NCBI GenBank assembly: GCA_027625095.1 | Contig: JAQBXN010000098.1 | Coordinates: 1-33,572 of the forward strand | Source of the DNA: Planctomycetota bacterium | Lineage (GTDB): Bacteria > Planctomycetota > PUPC01 > JACPCR01 | Direction of reading: 5' to 3' | DNA length: 33,572 bases | Translations under genes and position numbers: made by a program | Part shown: in pieces, positions 16,901 to 24,176 of the stretch | Numbering within the stretch: position 1 is the first letter of the stretch | How the letters are laid out: each line of letters opens with the position of its first letter | The notes under the pieces: model-generated | Told to the model about the DNA's origin: nothing | Seen by the model: only the letters and a program-made list of their open reading frames with translations | Databases searched by the model: none

Positions 16901-18058
16901 GGCCTTGGGGGGCTGTTTGGGCGGTGGGGGAGCGGCCATGGTCATGGCATCCCGAAGATTGCTTTCAGTTCTGCCTCCAGGCGGTGCAGAAACTGACTCG
17001 ATCCCTGCGACTGTGGCAGCTTGCTGAAGTTCCTGCTGTCCCGTTTTCATGTCTTCCTGAAATTTCCCCGTGAATGACGGAGCTGGCCTGACAGACGTTT
17101 GTCCCGAACCGGGATTCAGCCTCTTGATTTCACTCAGGAGCTCTCCATAAGTCTGAAACCGGTCGTCGGCCCTCTTTGCTGCCATCTTCTGAATGAGGGT
17201 ATCCACCTCAGGAGGGAGGTAAGTGCCGAGGTCACTGCCTGTCGGAAGTCTCTCTTCGTTATGAGCAAGGATGATCGCGTAGGCCGTCTTTCCGAAGAAG
17301 GGCCGCTTGCCCGTCAGCATGTGCAGAAAAGTGATTCCGAGAGAGTAGATGTCTGAGCGGTGATCGACGGAAGCCGCGTCCCTGGCCTGTTCCGGGGACA
17401 TGTAATATGGCGTGCCCAGAGACGTACCTGTCTGCGTCATGCTCTGGTCTTCCTCTTCAACGTTTTTTGCCAGGCCGAGGTCAGCGAGCTTTATCCTGCC
17501 CTTGGTGCTCAGCATGATGTTCTCAGGCTTGATGTCCCGATGGAGAATCGAATCTTTGCTTGCGTCGCTCAGAGCTTCTGCGACACACTCAACTATCTGC
17601 AGGGCCTCGTTCAGCGGAATCTTTTCCTCCCGCTTCATCCGGTCGAGGACGGTCTCTCCTTCGACAAACTCCATGGAAAAGAAATGGCAAACACCCTCCT
17701 GGCCAATGTCGAAGACCTGAACAACGTTTGGATGATTCAGCGCGGCTGCGGACCTGGCCTCACGCTGAAATCGACCGAGGAATACCTCGTCCCCTGAAAA
17801 CTTGTGGGACAGAACTTTAAGAGCAACCTTTCGTCCGAGGTTCGTCTGGATGGCCTCATAGACCACGCCCATGCCGCCTTCGCCGATCCTGCCTTGCAGT
17901 TCGTACCCACCAAGTACGCCCATGGTGACGGCCGCGTCTTTCGGCACACTGTTTTCCGTCCGACATGATGGGCAGTTGACGCTACTTCCGGCAGCATCGT
18001 CCGGGCATTTCAGCTCGGTGTTGCAGCTTCCCTTCGTGCAAATAATTGTGATGGGCAT
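13931..18058 (-). CDS. Membrane Ser/Thr protein kinase with two FGE-sulfatase-like domains and a LamG-like domain
   Basis: The 1375-residue protein has these parts. Residues 1-35 are a cysteine-rich zinc-ribbon-like start (C7, C12, C18, C29, C32). Residues 52-315 are a Hanks-type kinase with IGEGGMGVVY (58-67), Lys81, HRDIKPEN (173-180) and DLG (193-195), so it should be active. A Pro-rich linker leads to one membrane helix (386-405). Outside the membrane are two formylglycine-generating-enzyme-like domains (about 508-790 and 838-1115), each with an IPAGKF/VPAGKF start, PTEA.WEYACRAGTT, a GF/LHDM.GNV motif and an RGGS motif. A LamG/concanavalin-like domain (about 1135-1360) ends the protein. 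The FGE-like domains lack the catalytic cysteine pair, so binding or sensing is more likely than sulfatase activation. Confidence 0.9.
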   Translation of the reverse strand: MPITIICTKGSCNTELKCPDDAAGSSVNCPSCRTENSVPKDAAVTMGVLGGYELQGRIGEGGMGVVYEAIQTNLGRKVALKVLSHKFSGDEVFLGRFQREARSAAALNHPNVVQVFDIGQEGVCHFFSMEFVEGETVLDRMKREEKIPLNEALQIVECVAEALSDASKDSILHRDIKPENIMLSTKGRIKLADLGLAKNVEEEDQSMTQTGTSLGTPYYMSPEQARDAASVDHRSDIYSLGITFLHMLTGKRPFFGKTAYAIILAHNEERLPTGSDLGTYLPPEVDTLIQKMAAKRADDRFQTYGELLSEIKRLNPGSGQTSVRPAPSFTGKFQEDMKTGQQELQQAATVAGIESVSAPPGGRTESNLRDAMTMAAPPPPKQPPKALIGGIAVAASMAIAFILLTSRPRNELGNGDLQITRPPDKEQNDDPQALSQPSNTPALQPSNTPGTPVAQPVNPAEDDNPLPRALTKTFEVPDEDFDNHNHPVRKGVDETTGYPLEVRHIKTRGHYVFIPAGKFAMGTPPEETHRLDDETLHPVTLTRPLYMAKYETTVGEFKMHALEAGPVTQAEKKQGAIVWDDGWKNRPDASWRNPYFEQTLNHPALALGQKDTIQFIMHLNQKAPAGWMPPGKGVFRFSTPTEAQWEYACRAGTTTAFYWGDAAARAGEYANVADKSFVQQMTAAKEKLNYPTFEAEDGHAFTTAVGSFKPNMWGFHDMLGNVREWCADGMHPIDGPVTDPLGDGSKAAICLRGGSFLDGPELTRSGARHQEARYLPNVSAGFRLAFRLTPDANADLAEKFKHLFEVPAEVKDQHGNPIRKGKDTTTGLPLEVRCRQTGMHLILVPAGKFTMGSPEDEWHRGQLDVQHEVTLTLPFYLGKYEVTVGEFASVFEGRYLAHSEQQERIPTIWKHGKWQAQPANWQDPCYEQSDAHPVCLVSWSDSQNYVSWLNITAPYSPKNEELQFALPTEAEWEYACRAGTTSRFYWGNDETAAGEYGNVYDETFLELFKHEALQPLKTNDRQITAAPVGSYKPNTWGLHDMIGNVSELCQDKYGAYPIAATDPVGGADASGYNHRGGSWGTGLQKVRCGSRSYLYQYGPPFSVLNGFRTVFRLPRDRAVADRAKPAREIVPNWSEGCVLAYSFNSGTVTSENGRATNVTDLSASKHHGKVLGGMMIQGHQGHALLFDGSKHGVECPESEALKCDKEFSVALWLKAEKQTVSWNRLVHQFHFNGKAGWAVNINGADFEGGMKDGVDLEFFDMEAKLHGAFGKPVVTDGAWHFVVSTFDGSAARIYLNGQMVGEKNLPEPTSIKPAPGTIMIGIGDNDETVRGLRGVIDEVAIWQRSLNPNEVRDMFDYSKSGRSYCETLGDQPAAN
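16711..16758. repeat. 24-base tandem repeat in the kinase linker
   Basis: CTGGAGTATTGGATGGTTG recurs twice in tandem with period 24 (16711-16734 and 16735-16758); the two units are identical in their first 19 bases. On the coding strand it encodes SNTPALQP / SNTPGTPV in the proline-rich linker just outside the membrane helix. Short SNTP-x-LQ-type repeats resemble those often seen as spurious intergenic translations in this kind of genome. Confidence 0.75.
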
Positions 18059-18195
18059 GGGGACAAGCTGGCCAGAACGGGATTACCGCATGAATGGAAA
18101 GGCGGACAGTATCCCATGTCTTCGCGATGCTCCCAATCAGATTCATGATTTCAGACGTACCCGGCCTCGGGCCATCCTCGCTAATCCGTGATTGT

Positions 18196-18324
18196 TCAGA
18201 GCGGCAGGCTCATGCCTTCACTCGCTAAGAACTCCTCAGTTCCCAACAATCCGTCCAGATTGACGCGAGCAGCTCCTGCGCATTGCGTTGAACCCAAATC
18301 AAAACCCATATAGATACTCTCCAT
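18196..18324 (-). CDS. Possible small protein, 42 residues
   Basis: An ATG at 18324 is preceded by AAAGGAG with a 7-base spacing, one of the best ribosome sites in the window. The frame encodes 42 residues starting MESIYMGFDLGST, rich in Gly, Ala, Leu and Glu, and stops at 18196. It lies in the 428-base gap between the divergently transcribed kinase and CvpA-like genes, on the kinase strand and 137 bases upstream of it. No family is recognised. It could be a genuine small protein, a leader peptide for the kinase or a remnant of a longer gene. Confidence 0.4.
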   Translation of the reverse strand: MESIYMGFDLGSTQCAGAARVNLDGLLGTEEFLASEGMSLPL

Positions 18325-18486
18325 CGGATGACTCCTTTCTGATGCAGCAAGAGCGAAAAACTGATAGCCACGTCTTAAGTGAATGGGGCGTCCGATTTTT
18401 GTTATTCCAAGATTAAAAGTAAGAATGATTCGGCCCTGAACAGTCACAATGGCCGCAATATCAACACTGATGGGATTGAGGCTGTC
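18325..18486. other. Gap between divergent small ORF/kinase and CvpA-like gene
   Basis: These 162 bases should hold promoters for both directions. I see no hexamer pair good enough to name and no clear hairpin or repeat. Confidence 0.3.
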
Positions 18487-19965
18487 ATGATTTCGGATGC
18501 ACTTATCGGTGGGTTCCTGCTCGTCGGCTTGATTCTGGGGTTGAAGCTCGGGCTCAAACAAGCCGCCGGACTTGCCGCAGTAATCCTTGGCGTGCAGATT
18601 GGCGCGCTTGCCAGCAGCGCGCTACTTGGATGGCTGATACTCAATTTCTTTGGCAGCGCGGATTACTATGTCCGCACCTGTTCGTTCTTTGGATTCCTCT
18701 TGCTCGGTCTGATTTTGGGAATCCGACTAATGCTCAACAAGTTGGCCCACGGCGAGGGGAAGCCCCTCCCTGCCGTTGTGAACCACCTGGGCGGTGCTCT
18801 GTTTGGCCTGCTTGCCGGATTCTCCGGTTTTCATGCCGCCTTCCTTTTTGCCATTCAACTTCCTGTTCTCGCCGCGCCTCTGGCCCCTCAGTTTGCAGAT
18901 CGAGAGGACGCCGGGGCCGCACAGGGCGCGATCCTCCCAGTTGTCGTCAATATCCTTTCCAAAGGCTTCGAACCGCTTCACTCATCCATCCAGCCAAACC
19001 CGGCTGCATCAGTGTTCCTATCCGCTGTCGCGGGAAGAATCGCGGGAGACTACCACGCATGCCAGAGTTCATCGTATCGTCAAGGAAATCTTGATCCGGT
19101 CACGCTGTTCATGAAATTCAGCGTCTTTACCGAATTCTATACAAGACAAAGCCTCCATAAGAATAGCCCCTGGCTCGCCAGCGCTATTTCGAATATCCAG
19201 AAGCTGGGCATGGAGAATCAGAGCGGTCTGCTGCAGAAAAGTAACGACGTTTTCCTTCACGGCAGCGTTGAGGAAATGAATTTTTTTCTGGCCGCGGTCG
19301 GCGTGGTCCAGAGCCCGGAGTTCGAAAGGGTGAAGCTTGAGGGCGATGAGGTCAGACGAACGGTCGGCTGGGCAGAGAAGTATAAGAAAGACGGCGAGAC
19401 AGGCAGGGCAATCCGAATCTATCAGAGCTACTTGAAAGGCAACAGGTCCAGCAGATATAGAGAGCGGATTGCTTCGGATGCCGCAGCCGTCGGAATGGCC
19501 GTCGCTTCCACCAACCGCAACACTTCCTCGCCAGATCAGACTGTTGCTCCACAGCAACCAGCGCCGCTAAAGAATACGCCGGGTGACATTCTCAAGGAAC
19601 TCAAGTCCTTCAGGTTCAAAGCTGCGGTCGCCATGGCCGAAGAACTTCTCCGGTACCCTGAGGTGGACAAAGGTGTGGCAGATCAGATGTTAAGAGACAG
19701 CGTTCGTCTGCAGGCCCTTCACAGGAAACTTCTTCAGCAGATCCAGAAGTTGTCCCGGCCGCTGACACTGAAGATTCCGGGAACTGAACAGACTGCAATA
19801 GTTGTCACTGCTTTTGAAGGAAGCGTCGCCCTGAAAACAGGAGAATTGGTGAAGACCGTTGCCTGGAAAAATTTCCAGCCCGCAGAATTGCTGGCGGTCT
19901 ATGAAAGTCTCGTAGCTGAAGAAAAGGATGGCCTGGCGGTCTTCAAGAGAATCTTCGATCTGTAA
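18487..19965 (+). CDS. CvpA-like multi-span membrane protein with a soluble C-terminal region
   Basis: The start at 18487 is chosen because GAGG lies 5 bases upstream and the hydrophobic region begins there; a longer frame from 18379 adds a non-hydrophobic stretch. The N-terminal 130 residues have four hydrophobic segments with glycine-rich spacing (LIGGFLLVGLILGLKLGLKQ, then ILGVQIGAL, CSFFGFLLLGLILGIRLML, LGGALFGLLAGFSGF), as in CvpA/colicin V production proteins. The remaining 360 residues are soluble, with a TPR-like helical part near 325-370, a linker rich in Pro/Gln, and a conserved-looking C-terminal basic domain. The role is unknown. Its stop codon abuts, with no spacer, the stop of the opposite-strand gene. 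Confidence 0.7.
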   Translation: MISDALIGGFLLVGLILGLKLGLKQAAGLAAVILGVQIGALASSALLGWLILNFFGSADYYVRTCSFFGFLLLGLILGIRLMLNKLAHGEGKPLPAVVNHLGGALFGLLAGFSGFHAAFLFAIQLPVLAAPLAPQFADREDAGAAQGAILPVVVNILSKGFEPLHSSIQPNPAASVFLSAVAGRIAGDYHACQSSSYRQGNLDPVTLFMKFSVFTEFYTRQSLHKNSPWLASAISNIQKLGMENQSGLLQKSNDVFLHGSVEEMNFFLAAVGVVQSPEFERVKLEGDEVRRTVGWAEKYKKDGETGRAIRIYQSYLKGNRSSRYRERIASDAAAVGMAVASTNRNTSSPDQTVAPQQPAPLKNTPGDILKELKSFRFKAAVAMAEELLRYPEVDKGVADQMLRDSVRLQALHRKLLQQIQKLSRPLTLKIPGTEQTAIVVTAFEGSVALKTGELVKTVAWKNFQPAELLAVYESLVAEEKDGLAVFKRIFDL

Positions 19966-20580
19966 TCAATCTTTCTGATTGAAGACCAGATCACCTTTGC
20001 GCAATTCCTCGCTCTTGGCCTCCACAATCCCAATAGACCAGGTGCCGTAGACCCGGTCCGCGACAATGGTCGCCACCCATTCATTACCCCGGGATACCGT
20101 AAACCGCTGGCCCTTTTGCACCCCCTGGCTTGAGCCGAGTCCGAAAAGCGCGAGGTTTACCTCGTTCTGCACTCCCCAAATCGAACCCTTGACTTCGGGC
20201 AGATGCAATTGGGGCGGCAGCGGGGCTTTATCAGGTTCAACGGGCACGTCCTTCGAACTGTCCGCCACAAGCAATCGCGTGGTCACCTGGTCTCCCATCA
20301 AAAGAGGTATCGCCTGGTTTGAGACCTTGGCAACGCACATATCCGGACTTACAAAATAGACCTGCATGAGGGCTACGAATGTTTTCTCCCTGAAAGCTCG
20401 GAACGTCATACCACGCTTTACACCATCAACCTCTCCTACATCCAGAACTGCATCCCGGGTCTCTTCTCGAACCGTCAGCACCTTACCGCGGATGGTGGGC
20501 ACCTCAGCAACAGTGCTGAAGCAGGCGCAGAGCGTGAGCGCAGTAAGTGAGCTGAGAATATTTCCAGGGAAGCGTTTCAT
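19966..20580 (-). CDS. Exported protein of unknown function
   Basis: The 204-residue product from ATG 20580 starts MKRF, followed by a hydrophobic stretch to about residue 23, and so should be exported. Signal peptidase I cleavage after TVA is possible; LCAC could be a weak lipobox. The rest is two related halves: each has a 'VG/GSSxGVKxGxxF' turn (DVGEVDGVKRGMTF and LGSSQGVQKGQRFTV) followed by a beta-rich segment ending in a KVSN / IGIVEAKSEELRKGD element. This resembles FlgT C-terminal-type or SHD1/OB-like repeats but is not diagnostic. A longer frame begins at 20625 but overlaps the Dabb gene, whose stop is 13 bases before 20580, so the two form an operon. Confidence 0.7.
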   Translation of the reverse strand: MKRFPGNILSSLTALTLCACFSTVAEVPTIRGKVLTVREETRDAVLDVGEVDGVKRGMTFRAFREKTFVALMQVYFVSPDMCVAKVSNQAIPLLMGDQVTTRLLVADSSKDVPVEPDKAPLPPQLHLPEVKGSIWGVQNEVNLALFGLGSSQGVQKGQRFTVSRGNEWVATIVADRVYGTWSIGIVEAKSEELRKGDLVFNQKD

Positions 20581-20593
20581 ATGAATTGACGGA

Positions 20594-20887
20594 TCAGAAT
20601 TCGTAATCCACAGCCAGGATATCATCCACGATCGGTTTGATATCCTCCTTCACGACTTTCAGGTGCGCGGGGTGTGGCTGGTAGGCCGCCAGTCCCTCCT
20701 TGTTATTGAAGCGTACTACGATGCCGTGGGTAAAGCCCTGGCTTCTTTCCGAGAAATTCTTCCCCATCGAAACGCTGACCACAGTGTCGATAGAATCTTT
20801 AAGAGATTTGATCCCCGCAAGCATCCCGTCCACCTTCGCCTGTGGTGTCCCTTCTCGAACTTTGAAAAGGACAATATGTTCAATCAT
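20594..20887 (-). CDS. Dabb (stress-responsive alpha-beta barrel) family protein
   Basis: The 97-residue protein has the Dabb pattern: IEHIVLFKVREGTPQAKVDG at the start, LKDSIDTVVSVSMGKNFS in the middle, then FTHGIVVRFNNKEGLAAYQP and HPAHLKVVKEDIKPIVDDI. Dabb domains dimerise into small ligand-binding barrels. Function varies and cannot be assigned here. The ATG at 20887 has AAGGAG 7 bases upstream. TATAAT at 20917-20922 may be its -10 box, so it would have a promoter of its own downstream of radC, and would be followed directly by the exported protein gene. Confidence 0.9.
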   Translation of the reverse strand: MIEHIVLFKVREGTPQAKVDGMLAGIKSLKDSIDTVVSVSMGKNFSERSQGFTHGIVVRFNNKEGLAAYQPHPAHLKVVKEDIKPIVDDILAVDYEF

Positions 20888-20916
20888 GAGTTACTCCTTT
20901 GATGAATGAGTCCAGG

Positions 20917-20922
20917 ATTATA
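20917..20922 (-). promoter_or_regulatory. Candidate -10 box for the Dabb gene
   Basis: TATAAT on the minus strand lies in the 65-base space between the radC stop and the Dabb start. No convincing -35 is visible at 16-18 bases upstream. The leader would be about 24-28 bases. Confidence 0.4.
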
Positions 20923-20952
20923 GGGCTATGACGTTCAGGGGAAAGTGGTTCG

Positions 20953-22017
20953 TTACTTAAGCAGCCCCTCGTCAGCAAAGCTGAAGTATCGCTGCTCGCC
21001 AATGATCAGATGGTCTAGAAGAGGTATACCCAACGTCTTGCCGGCTTCCTGCAAACGTTTCGTTATTTCCAGATCCTCTTTGCTCGGCGTCGGGTCGCCA
21101 GAGGGATGATTGTGAATGCAGACAATCGCGGCAGCAGAGTGGCTCACCGCATGATTGAAAACCTCCCGCGGATGAACAATCGAGGCCGAGAGCGAGCCAA
21201 CGGAAACACGCACCTCCTGAATGACTCTGTTCTTACGGTCCAAAAGGATCACGTGGAACTCTTCATGGCGCTTGTCTCGGAGCTTCGCGTGGTAACTCTT
21301 GAAAACCGACTCGCTGCTGCTGAGCGGATCGCCACGCTGTAGCCCGGCCTCTTTAGACATCCGTATACCAATGGTAAGCGCCGCCTTTATCTGTGCTGCT
21401 TTGGCCTCGCCGATGCCGGGAATCTCACACAGTTCCTTAATCGTCCTGTTCGCCAGATTTCTCAAGCTCCCGTGCCGGCTGATCAGCATCCTTGCCAGGT
21501 CTACCGCAGTGCGATTTGGCTGGCCGTCTCGAATGATAATCCCAATCAGATCCGCATCGCTGAGTGATTCCGGGCCATCATTGATGAGCCGTTCTCGAGG
21601 ACGTTCACTCAACGGCAAATCCAGCATCCTCGGATTCTTTTTGGCCCAGTTGCACTCGGCTTTAAAGGGACACTTCTCACACGCCGGCTCCTGAGTGCAG
21701 ATGCCGACATCCGCTGTATCGCTGCCAAAAAGTCCGAGTAGAGCACGCACGTCAGGCTCGCTGACTCCGAGATCTTCGTGTGCGTGTCTTGAAATCTGAT
21801 TCACGCGCCGTTCGTAGAGTTCTTTTCGCTTACCTTGAATCGCGCCCAGGCGATGCAGAAATCTGAGCCCTGTCCGATAATTCGAATCCTCGTCCTGCTC
21901 CGCCAGAACGGCAGAGAGATCCCGGCCGGTTTTTGCAGCCTGGGCTTCCAGAACTTCTATGACTCGCTGATATATTCCGGTTCCTTTGTTAGACACGATC
22001 CGCCTCTGAATCGTCAA
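20953..22017 (-). CDS. radC: RadC/JAB-domain protein with N-terminal iron-sulfur-like extension
   Basis: The C-terminal 225 residues (130-354) match RadC: RERLINDGPESLSDADLIGI, a helix-hairpin-helix (LCEIPGIGEAKAAQI, 197-211) and the JAMM metal motif with Glu253, HNHPSGDPTPSKED (302-315). The function of RadC is unresolved; JAB domains are metal-dependent peptidase-like folds. The first 130 residues are extra and carry four cysteines, C107, C113, C116 and C122 (C-x5-C-x2-C-x5-C), close to the endonuclease III/MutY iron-sulfur loop (C-x6-C-x2-C-x5-C). Its ATG overlaps the stop of the upstream flippase-PHP gene in the ATGA manner (22014-22017), so the two are translationally coupled. Confidence 0.85.
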   Translation of the reverse strand: MTIQRRIVSNKGTGIYQRVIEVLEAQAAKTGRDLSAVLAEQDEDSNYRTGLRFLHRLGAIQGKRKELYERRVNQISRHAHEDLGVSEPDVRALLGLFGSDTADVGICTQEPACEKCPFKAECNWAKKNPRMLDLPLSERPRERLINDGPESLSDADLIGIIIRDGQPNRTAVDLARMLISRHGSLRNLANRTIKELCEIPGIGEAKAAQIKAALTIGIRMSKEAGLQRGDPLSSSESVFKSYHAKLRDKRHEEFHVILLDRKNRVIQEVRVSVGSLSASIVHPREVFNHAVSHSAAAIVCIHNHPSGDPTPSKEDLEITKRLQEAGKTLGIPLLDHLIIGEQRYFSFADEGLLK

Positions 22018-24080
22018 GCACGAACATAGATCGGGTTCGTGAAAACCCAGGGATTACCATTCAGTCTGGCTTCTATCCTGTAGACGCCAGGCTCATCTAT
22101 ATCAAAGCTGAATCCCATTGACGATTCTTTCTGAATGGGTTCGCCGTTTCTCAACAGCACGATTTCGGCTTGCCTGGGACTGCTGACTTTGAGTGTCATC
22201 CCGCCATTCAAGGTCACCTCATCTCCCATCAGAAACGTCGTGTCCCTTTGCTTGCCCGAAAAGCTGAAGCCGGTGGCAGAAGTAAGGTAATCGTACGCTA
22301 TATAGCAATGACCGTGCTGCAGCGCGTCATGCACGCGGTTTACGTCTGGCTCATCTTCACCTGTAAAGTGATCGGCAAGCACGTGCGTTCGAACGGTCTT
22401 GAACGCGTATCTGAAGGGCAGTACTTTGAAAACATACAGGGGCAGATGCCTGAAGGGCAGATTCCGGGCGTGATTGTCAATGCCTCCAATTCCGATGACA
22501 CGCCGCTGTTGGCCCAGGCGATCCCAGTGTTCCAGGAGAGCCGGGTCGGGGCCTTCGATGCCGCGACTGGGATTAAACAGATGATGTATCAGCGACATGC
22601 GGCTCGCGTTCCTTAACCAATCGTGCATGTAAGACCAGATTTCAAGCCCGTCAAAATCTTCGTTGTCCCAGTAATTCCAACCATCGATTTTGTAAAAGAA
22701 TTCGGGGCGCTTCGGCGCGGTCGGGTGGGCGATAAACGAGAGCCCGTTCTGTTCGCGTACCTTCACGAGGTATTCGGGCGGGGTCATCTCGCGCATCCCG
22801 TTACAGTCTTTCAGCCGGACAGCGAGGCAATGCCCGGAGGGCGGCGAAATCTCGACACCCACAATTGAGAGCACCCCATTTTTCCAGCCCTGGTGTCCGT
22901 CAGCTCTCGACTCCATGGTGTCGTGGTCAGTAACAACCATAAAGTCGAGGCCGCTTTCGCCTCCCTGACTAATGACCTTCTCGATGGCCTCGGAGCCATC
23001 CGAATAGGTGGTGTGGAAATGGATCGCTCCCGAATAATCGTGGAGTTCCTCGCCGTTGTAATCAAACGTAGCATCCATCCGCTCTTCGACTTCCTTTTCC
23101 ATCGCGACATCACGCACATCGGCTCGAAGAGTCAGGTAGATGACCAACCCAATTACGCTCCAGGCCATGGTGACGATTCGCCACAAGATCATCGCCTCCT
23201 GCCCCGATGAACTGTCGGCTACCATCTCAAAGAGCTTACCCATGGCAAACTCGCCAAGGCCAAGGCCGCCGGGGAAAATCGGCAGCCCGGTGATCACCAT
23301 GCTCGTTGGAGTCACCAGGAAATAATCCGGCATGGTCATCTTCTTTTCAAGAAGCGCCTGGCCCAGGCAGACAAAAAGTATGCAGATAGAACTGATGGAA
23401 ACGATGGAAATCAGGATGGCATAAACGATTGTCTTGCGAGCTTCCCGATACTGATCGACTGCGATATAGACTTTGTAAAGCTGTTCTCCCATCAGCACGG
23501 GCGGCCCGCTCTCTCCCGCCGAGGTGAATATCTTTCTTACCGTGGTTGTAAAGAATGAGCCGAGCACAAAAGTGATGGCAACAAATACCAGCGGAATCGA
23601 ATAGACCAGCGGCCTCGCCATGGGAATCGCCCAAAGCCGGGCGGATTCCATGAGCACCATCCCCGAGGCCATCCCAATCATGCAGTAAAGCCCGATCACC
23701 CGATCCACGAGAATGGTCGTTACTGCGGCGGCCCGCTTTTTCCCCATCTTGTATACGTAATATGCCTTTACCAGGTCCCCGCCTGTAGCGCCCGGGAAGA
23801 CCATACTGAATGCCTGGCCAATGAGTGTCAGACGCATCGCCATCATGAACGGCATCTCGATTCCCTGAGCCTGCAGCAGCAGTTGCCAGCGAACTCCGGT
23901 CAATACGATAGTGATCACGAACAGGGCCCAAGCAAGCACGATCCAGCGCCATCCCGTGTAAAGAACCTCGCGGAGCTGGCCGATGTCAATATCGTTCTTG
24001 TAATAGAGGAACAGCAGCACACCTACCGCCATCAGCAGCTTTAGAATAGTGCCTACAATTTTCTTGCCCTGCTTCTTCAT
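22014..24080 (-). CDS. Flippase-like membrane protein (LPG synthase TM/UPF0104) fused to a CehA/McbA-type PHP metallohydrolase
   Basis: Residues 1-320 are a multi-span UPF0104/AglD-like domain with the signatures GVRWQLLLQAQ (62-72), VFPGATGGDLVKAYYVYKMG (94-113), TTILVDRVIGLY (121-132) and GLPIFPGGLGLGE (265-277). Residues 350-600 are a PHP domain: HFHTTYSDGS (354-363, metal ligands H354, H356, D361), VVTDHDT, VGVEISP (E410), AHPTAP (H452) and GGIDNH (D535, H537). A C-terminal beta domain (about 605-688) ends PWVFTNPIYVR, typical of CehA/McbA-like proteins. The fusion suggests hydrolysis of a lipid-linked or membrane-delivered phosphate or ester; the substrate is not known. It overlaps radC by four bases. 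Confidence 0.88.
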   Translation of the reverse strand: MKKQGKKIVGTILKLLMAVGVLLFLYYKNDIDIGQLREVLYTGWRWIVLAWALFVITIVLTGVRWQLLLQAQGIEMPFMMAMRLTLIGQAFSMVFPGATGGDLVKAYYVYKMGKKRAAAVTTILVDRVIGLYCMIGMASGMVLMESARLWAIPMARPLVYSIPLVFVAITFVLGSFFTTTVRKIFTSAGESGPPVLMGEQLYKVYIAVDQYREARKTIVYAILISIVSISSICILFVCLGQALLEKKMTMPDYFLVTPTSMVITGLPIFPGGLGLGEFAMGKLFEMVADSSSGQEAMILWRIVTMAWSVIGLVIYLTLRADVRDVAMEKEVEERMDATFDYNGEELHDYSGAIHFHTTYSDGSEAIEKVISQGGESGLDFMVVTDHDTMESRADGHQGWKNGVLSIVGVEISPPSGHCLAVRLKDCNGMREMTPPEYLVKVREQNGLSFIAHPTAPKRPEFFYKIDGWNYWDNEDFDGLEIWSYMHDWLRNASRMSLIHHLFNPSRGIEGPDPALLEHWDRLGQQRRVIGIGGIDNHARNLPFRHLPLYVFKVLPFRYAFKTVRTHVLADHFTGEDEPDVNRVHDALQHGHCYIAYDYLTSATGFSFSGKQRDTTFLMGDEVTLNGGMTLKVSSPRQAEIVLLRNGEPIQKESSMGFSFDIDEPGVYRIEARLNGNPWVFTNPIYVRA

Positions 24081-24176
24081 GAAGAAATGTCTGTTAACGT
24101 CTGCGGCTCTCTTGCAGCACGGAGATTTCTAAAGAACCTCGGAGTGCGCAGAGTTTTGGAGTCTCACTTTGTAACC

